From: Asterias rubens
Taxonomy: Eukaryota; Echinodermata; Asteroidea; Forcipulatida; Asteriidae
DNA length: 64,000 nucleotides
Assembly: GCF_902459465.1 (NCBI RefSeq)
Contig: NC_047066.1
Location: 8,063,047 to 8,127,046 of the forward strand
Reading direction: 5' to 3'
The notes beneath the pieces are model-generated. The model ran no database searches and was not told the origin of the DNA. It was given only the letters and a program-made list of their open reading frames with translations. Shown in pieces: positions 58,614 to 64,000 of this stretch; the stretch's first letter is position 1, and every line of letters begins with the position of its first letter. The position numbers and the translations under genes were made by a program.

Positions 58614-58795
58614 AAAGCTTGGTCACACAGGCCTCGATACCGAGAATGAAAACGATAACGTTAAAAATGCACGCCCACGATTGGTTGAATAAGCCTGGGC
58701 GTATTCTGCATGTAGCAATTCAACCAATAGAATGCGTTCCCTTTGCATCGTTATTGTTATCGTTTTCGGTATCGCTGCAGTGTGACTCGGCCTTA
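58614..58795. repeat. ~182-bp palindromic MITE, second copy of the 20201-20382 family
   Basis: TTGGTCACACAGGCCTCGAT and GAAAACGATAACG on the left; TTATCGTTTTCGGTATCGCT and GCAGTGTGACTCGGCCTTA on the right. Confidence 0.75.
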
Positions 58796-59062
58796 AGGCC
58801 AAATAAAAAAATATCAATTGATCGTCCCCTCCCTAATTCCTTTTTGAGGCAGCACCCACTTTTTGTATTTCTCATGAAACTTAATCTTTTTAAGAACTTC
58901 TCTACATAAAGTAAGTGGTAACTTTAAACTGAAGAATTGGTGGCCAGTTTGAATTAAAATGCTTGGCAGCCACCTTTGAAAGAAACACAAGTAAAAAGGC
59001 CCTCATCCTCCTCTCTTTGGAAAAACACGGACGATCAACTGGTATTTTTTTTACTTGGCCTA
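58793..59062. repeat. ~270-bp MITE, TIR TAAGGCCAAATAAAAAAATA
   Basis: Left end TAAGGCCAAATAAAAAAATA and TTGATCGTCC; right end GGACGATCAACTGGTATTTT and TTGGCCTA. It abuts the preceding MITE. Confidence 0.7.
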
Positions 59063-59098
59063 AGTGGTGTTTGAAGCTTTTAATGGTGTGAAAAATAA

Positions 59099-59368
59099 GA
59101 AGTAACTAAAAATTAGTAAACTTGCGGGTAGAACCATGTATAAATCTCTTTTGTGGGAGTGTTGGCTCTGAAAAGAGCGGGTGTGGTCTTCAGCTGAAGC
59201 AAGACGAGCAGAGTATACTGTTTGAAAAATGTTGAGACCTGAAGAAGAGCAGCTCTAGTATACAAGTACGGTTTGATATGTTGAGACCACACTTGCTCTG
59301 CTCTTTTCAGAGCCAACACTCCCACAAAAGAGATTTATGCATAAAAGTTTACCTTTTTTTAGTTTCTT
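59099..59368. repeat. ~270-bp inverted-repeat element
   Basis: ATAAATCTCTTTTGTGGGAG with TGTTGGCTCTGAAAAGAGC on the left is exactly mirrored at 59295-59338. Weaker pairing extends to AAGTAACTAAAAATTAGTAA and TTTTAGTTTCTT. Confidence 0.75.
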
Positions 59369-59973
59369 CATTAAAAACATACTGTTTAACAAACATGTAG
59401 TTCATTGCAGGATTCAACATACTGTATGTCACTGGTCCCCTGCTGCAGCATTTATAATACAGCGACTGTAAACCAATTCATTGCAGATATTGTGTACCAC
59501 CACTTCTCGGACGCAAATATGGGTCGGGTTAATCTTTTTTTTTAAAGGCATAACCATCACTGTCATCTCTGACTAATAGCAATGATAAAACTTATTTGTA
59601 AAGCGACACCGTGTCGCGGGTTAAAGCTTACCAGCCACATGTTCGCATATTCCCACTTGTCTACTGTACATGGAGGTAATTTCTTCAAAGTGCCAAATGT
59701 CCACGGATGAACTTGATTGACTTTCAGAAAAGTCATTTAAAGTCATTGATCAAAATTTGAAGTGTCACTAAAGCCTTTATCAAGTTTATTGCTCGTCATC
59801 ATCGTAATCATTTTCAATCATACATGTACGTTAACGTACATGTACGTTAATCAGGGAACTGTAGGAACCCCTTGACTATGAATGCTAAAAACCCATCAGT
59901 TATGCCAGCCCAAATGTATGTTATTAGCATAACGTACAATGTAGAAGTCCAGGGCGAAAGTCACAGCTCTGAT

Positions 59974-60448
59974 TAGGCCAAATAAAAGAAAATACCAGTT
60001 GATCGTCCGGATTGTTCAAAAAAGAGGAGGATGAGGGCCTTACTATTTACTATTTACTATTTGTTTTCAAGATGGCCGCTAAGTACTTCAAATCAAACAG
60101 GCCACCAATTCTTCAGTTTGAATCAACTGGAAACTTAATCAACTGGAAACTTATTTATACCTATTAGTTACGTGAGGAGCACTAACACTAACAGGGTCGG
60201 ACACACTAAAAAGATTTGCTGGTAGGCATTCACTAATATTGGTTTATGAAACTGATGAGTTAGATTCGGGAAAAACTTCTAGGTCAGTCCTTTTGAAAAG
60301 ATGGATTTAAAAAAAAAAAAATTAAAACAACTTTTATTTTTATTTTATACAAAAATCGAAAAATAGTAAATAGTAAAAAAAAGGATGCGGCCCCCATAAA
60401 GGATGCGGGCGGGGACGATCAACTGGTATTTTTATTATATTTGGCCTT
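59974..60448. repeat. ~475-bp member of the TAAGGCCAAATAAA family
   Basis: TAGGCCAAATAAAAGAAAAT, ACCAGTTGATCGTCC on the left and GGACGATCAACTGGTATTTT with TTTGGCCTTA on the right. It shares interior AGAGGAGGATGAGGGCC with the shorter copy at 58793-59062, which looks like its deletion derivative. Confidence 0.7.
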
Positions 60449-61697
60449 ACCATAAGTTATATCTGCTCTTAACATTTATAGCCCATTTTACAGGCAAGCA
60501 AGGAACTTTGCTCAGATTTCTTTGCCGCTAGAACAGAAACTTGGCGTGTAAGCACAAAATTCCACGGTAAGCAGAGCCCCAAAATTGGGCCCAAGGAAGT
60601 TGGTGTAGGAGCTTTATCTTATACTACATGTACATGTATTAAACAAAGGATGTAAACTACAATGTATACTTACATACAGTGTATGAGCTGTACAAAAGTT
60701 GGAAAATCAGCAAGCTTTAAAAACTTGTTACTATGGTAATTTGTAATAGTGTTTATGTTCATAATTCCCTTCTAGGAAACTGTAACTTGTATGTTGCAAA
60801 TAGGAAACAGAATTGAAAAATTGAAAAGTAGTTTTGGGTTTCCCTAAACCACTTCCCTTGCCCTTTGTGCCAAATGAGTTGAGGATGTTTCAGGAATGCT
60901 TTTAAAAGCCTCGATGAACAAGGGTAGTAATAGTACTGTATGACACTTTGACCAGAAAAATTGATGCCACATGGGAAAAACCACAATTTCACATTTGAAC
61001 TGTTCATAATTACAAACAGGAAAAGGCAAAAACATTGCACATGTTTTTTTTATATATGAGAACCTGTAATTTACACACTAAACACACTTTAACTTGAAAA
61101 TTATCTTTGAAAGAACAAGACGGTTTCATTTTACAAGGGTTCACTTGCTCCATTCTCATTCACTGTGACTTGTGACCTATTGAAGCGAGTACTGTTAAAC
61201 CTACAATCGTAAATACATTGGATTAAGTACAAATTTATGTACATATTATACCCACTGATTCATTTCATGTGACATATCACACTCATAACATCTGTACACA
61301 TCAACACAGATGAATTAATTTCCCGTCCCGGCGTCCCCTCTCCATTCTATTTCATCCCTCCTGCAAAAAAAAACAATACAAAACAAAATGTCCCAAACCA
61401 TACATTTTCTTTATCCGGAGCGAGGGTTGGAACAAGGAAGAAAAAGCTGAGGTATTGATTCACCCAGCGTAATCCCACGCTCGATGGCGCAAGACATTCC
61501 CCCGTTTTCCCCCCATACAGTGGAACATGCTCCGTCACCTCCAACATCTGCTAAGAGTTCCCACGTTGATCGGAATTGGTAATCACACATACATGAATTC
61601 GTTATCAATTCATCGGAGAGGCTGTCTAGAAGCGGACAGCCATGTATTCAGAATATAACCGGGCCAACCACAAGTGTATTTTATACATGTATGTACA

Positions 61698-61862
61698 GGT
61701 CTGATACTTCACAGAGGCAACGGAGGCGGTTGCCTCCATGCCCCCTGGTCATTGCCTTGGTGCCCTTAAAATGCTATTTCCAAATAGGGTGCCCTTTACC
61801 ATTACAAGGAGAAAATGCCTTGGTGTTCTTGCCCTTTCAAAAACGAAGCATACAGGCCTGCC
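61698..61862. repeat. CCTTGGTGCCC-family repeat, most complete copy in the window
   Basis: ATTGCCTTGGTGCCCTTAAA and GAAAATGCCTTGGTGTTCTT between AGGTCTGAT and ACAGGCCTG edges. At least seven fragments elsewhere in the window share this core. Confidence 0.6.
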
Positions 61863-62814
61863 ATGTAAATAGGGCTGCTGCAACTGCCCCTTTATTCACG
61901 ATTGACATGGATGGGAGTGTGCCCAATTAGATAAAGATTGGTAATTCACTCATACAGTTCTTTATCAATTTCCTTTAAACTGGGATGGGGGAAGGTGTCG
62001 GAGGAAGGAAACAAAAACATGAATGTCTGAGCCTGGTCTGAATGATAGGGGTCTCTGAATTTACAATGAATGTGGAATTTTGCCCGAGACAAGGTGTGGA
62101 GCCAATCTTGGTGTAGGACTGTAGCAATAAGTGGCGCAAAATGGAAGACTTTTAGGGGCTCTAAATTAAGGGGGAAAGCCTAAAGGCAGCATGGGCTCGT
62201 AGCTAAAAAGTGTTTCTGGAACAGGATTTATTTTTAACCCCCCCCCAAAAAAAAAAAAAAAAAAAAAAAAAAAACATCAAATGAAAAGATCTAAAAACTG
62301 AACAAGCATGAGAGATGTTTTGTCTCATTTGTTTCTCTGGATTTAAACTAAAAAAAACATTATTTTTGTTTAGAAAGATACATGTTTCTATTCAGTTGAA
62401 AAACGCAAAACAGCCGGACTTTTTACCTGCCCGATGCTAAAATCACCGCAGTCCAGTGTAGAATTTGAGCCCTGCTAAATGTGAAAGCTGAAGACAGGAA
62501 CTCAAGCAACTCTTTAGTCTAGAATGAGGCTACTGTACATTTAGACCATAGAATGAATAGGAAAATGCAATGAGGCGTCACTTTGTAAAATCTTGCATTC
62601 TAATATCGAGCTTAACTGAGGCCGGTAGCGGAACAGGTCGGAACAGCTACATGTACGTCACTGCACCTGAACTGAACTCTCGTAAGCCAATGACCCAAGC
62701 ATGTTAACTAAACTTGCGCTGTAGGATAATTTAGATTAAGATAGTACAGGGCATTCCAGCAAACAGCATCTCTGCTTCAGTTCCAACCTCTTCCTTAAAT
62801 ATGACAGTTCTGTA

Positions 62815-63360
62815 ACCTTTTTTCACAGGACTGGGGAAAGTACTGAGTATACAGTGCTAACACACAGCGGTGTATGGGTAATAAAAACCAAAATTTAAAA
62901 GTTCTGTAACTGTTCAAAATGATAACATCTTCAGTGGCTACAGTTGAATTGTTGTATGCTATTCTTTTAATGTTGCTATAGCAGCCAGTGGGCATAGCCG
63001 TAGCCAAAGTCGCTTGATTCAGATACGGTTTGATTACTTATAATGAAACTGCAAAGGAAAGAGATGTGGCAAGGAGGTCGGTTTTTTAAAAATATATTTC
63101 ACCTCCAGATATGTCCTAATTTGAAATAATTCTAGTCATGTCTAGTTGGTATGACACTGCTCTAGAATTGCACAGGTTGACATGGGTTCGAATTCCACCC
63201 CAGTACCGTAGGCCTCCTGGGCCTGTGGTTTTTCCACAGAACTCGTGAAAGTACCGAGTATACAGTGTTAACACACATCGGTGTATTTAGAAGAGAAAAC
63301 CAAAATGATTTTATTTGAAATAACTTATGATACTGCACAGGAAAGGGATGTGGCAAGGAG
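62815..63360 (+). repeat. SINE-like repeat, two copies of the body
   Basis: ACAGTGCTAACACACAGCGG (62851-62870) and ACAGTGTTAACACACATCGG (63260-63279) sit in two ~100-bp copies that continue to GATGTGGCAAGGAGG. Before the second copy, 63131-63205 is tRNA-like with a B box GGTTCGAATTCC. Confidence 0.55.
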
Positions 63361-64000
63361 GTTTGGGTTTGTATATTTTAACTCCAGATGTTTTTGCTTT
63401 CTTTCTGAATTCCATTCACAAAATAAACAATAGGGGCCTATTATTTGTGAATCAACATGTCTCTATGTTAAGTACCACATATCATGTGACAGAACAGAAG
63501 GCACCCTTATCCGCATGCCATCCTACATAGAACATGACACACAATGTACACACTGTGTTGTTGCCAATCAATAAAATTTAAAATATTATTATGTATCTTG
63601 TGTTGTCATCTGGGAAAACTGCCTTGATGGGAAGGTCCCGCGTAGACATTCTGTATTTTTTTTTCTGGGAACGTCGCGACGTGGTGAATTAATTACGAAG
63701 CTTACTGCGCATTACAAGTTCTTATTATTTATTATTATTAAAACATTATAAATCTCTCGGCCAGTTTTCTTGTTCCTTTGAAGCAGAAAGTAATTGTTAT
63801 CCAAAATCCCTTTCACACTAGAGCAATTTAGCAAGGATCCCTTGCTAAATTGTAGCATAGGTGTACAATTTTACAAAATGTCCCTTGTGCTATGAAAGGA
63901 AAAAAATTGTTTCTACCGTCCAAGTTCTCTTGCAAAATTCGTTACATTTTACAACCATGCTAAATTTAAACAAGGGACCCTGGAGTTAAATTTCTGTCAT

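Larger units (their letters stand above)
58578..64000. other. syntaxin intron 3, continuing past the window end
   Basis: I searched for the next syntaxin exon (the rest of Habc) and did not find it. The interval holds MITEs at 58614-58795, 58793-59062, 59099-59368 and 59974-60448, a poly-A run (62247-62274), a 22-bp palindrome of ACATGTACGTTAACGTACAT type at ~59822-59843, and SINE-related repeats at 62815-63360. Confidence 0.55.

Overview
The window is eukaryotic nuclear DNA from a deuterostome. It has small exons with GT-AG introns, long AT-rich non-coding stretches and very dense short palindromic transposons and tRNA-derived SINEs. The repeat content resembles what I know from echinoderms, most likely a sea star. 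That species guess is inference; the gene calls do not depend on it.

Six protein genes can be read. From left to right: the 3' end of a TMEM132-family membrane protein gene (+, 165-3226, cut by the left edge); a complete VPS37-type ESCRT-I subunit gene (+, 10359-15305, five coding exons, 384 aa); an intronless DNAJC30 gene (-, 21252-21923, 223 aa); a complete BUD23 gene for the 18S rRNA guanine-N7 methyltransferase (+, 23660-33169, ten exons, 283 aa); a complete RAN GTPase gene (+, 37776-45670, six coding exons, 226 aa); and the first three coding exons of a syntaxin-1-type gene (+, from 51087, running off the right edge). Every complete spliced model stays in frame across all its junctions.

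Gene order is the main large-scale result. VPS37(+) DNAJC30(-) BUD23(+) STX1(+) is the order and orientation of VPS37D-DNAJC30-BUD23-STX1A in human 7q11.23. RAN next to a syntaxin matches STX2-RAN in human 12q24.33, where TMEM132B/C/D and VPS37B also lie. TMEM132A, VPS37C and STX3 lie together in 11q12. The window therefore looks like an unduplicated ancestral block whose parts were shared out among vertebrate paralogous regions.

Two local structures deserve attention. In BUD23 a 51-bp unit carrying the last coding bases of exon 4 and its 5' splice site is repeated twelve times in tandem (26939-27547). In RAN three near-identical ~137-nt segments sit in introns 2, 4 and 5, all in the sense orientation, and their 3' halves fold like the 3' domain of an H/ACA snoRNA with an ACA box.

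The rest is mostly repeats. The main one is a ~380-bp TTAA-ended MITE family, several copies of which carry nested insertions. There are also at least a dozen other palindromic families, SINEs with recognisable A and B boxes, a telomere-like TTAGGG block enclosed by inverted repeats, and simple repeats. I saw no CRISPR array, operon-like organisation, true tRNA/rRNA gene or viral gene.
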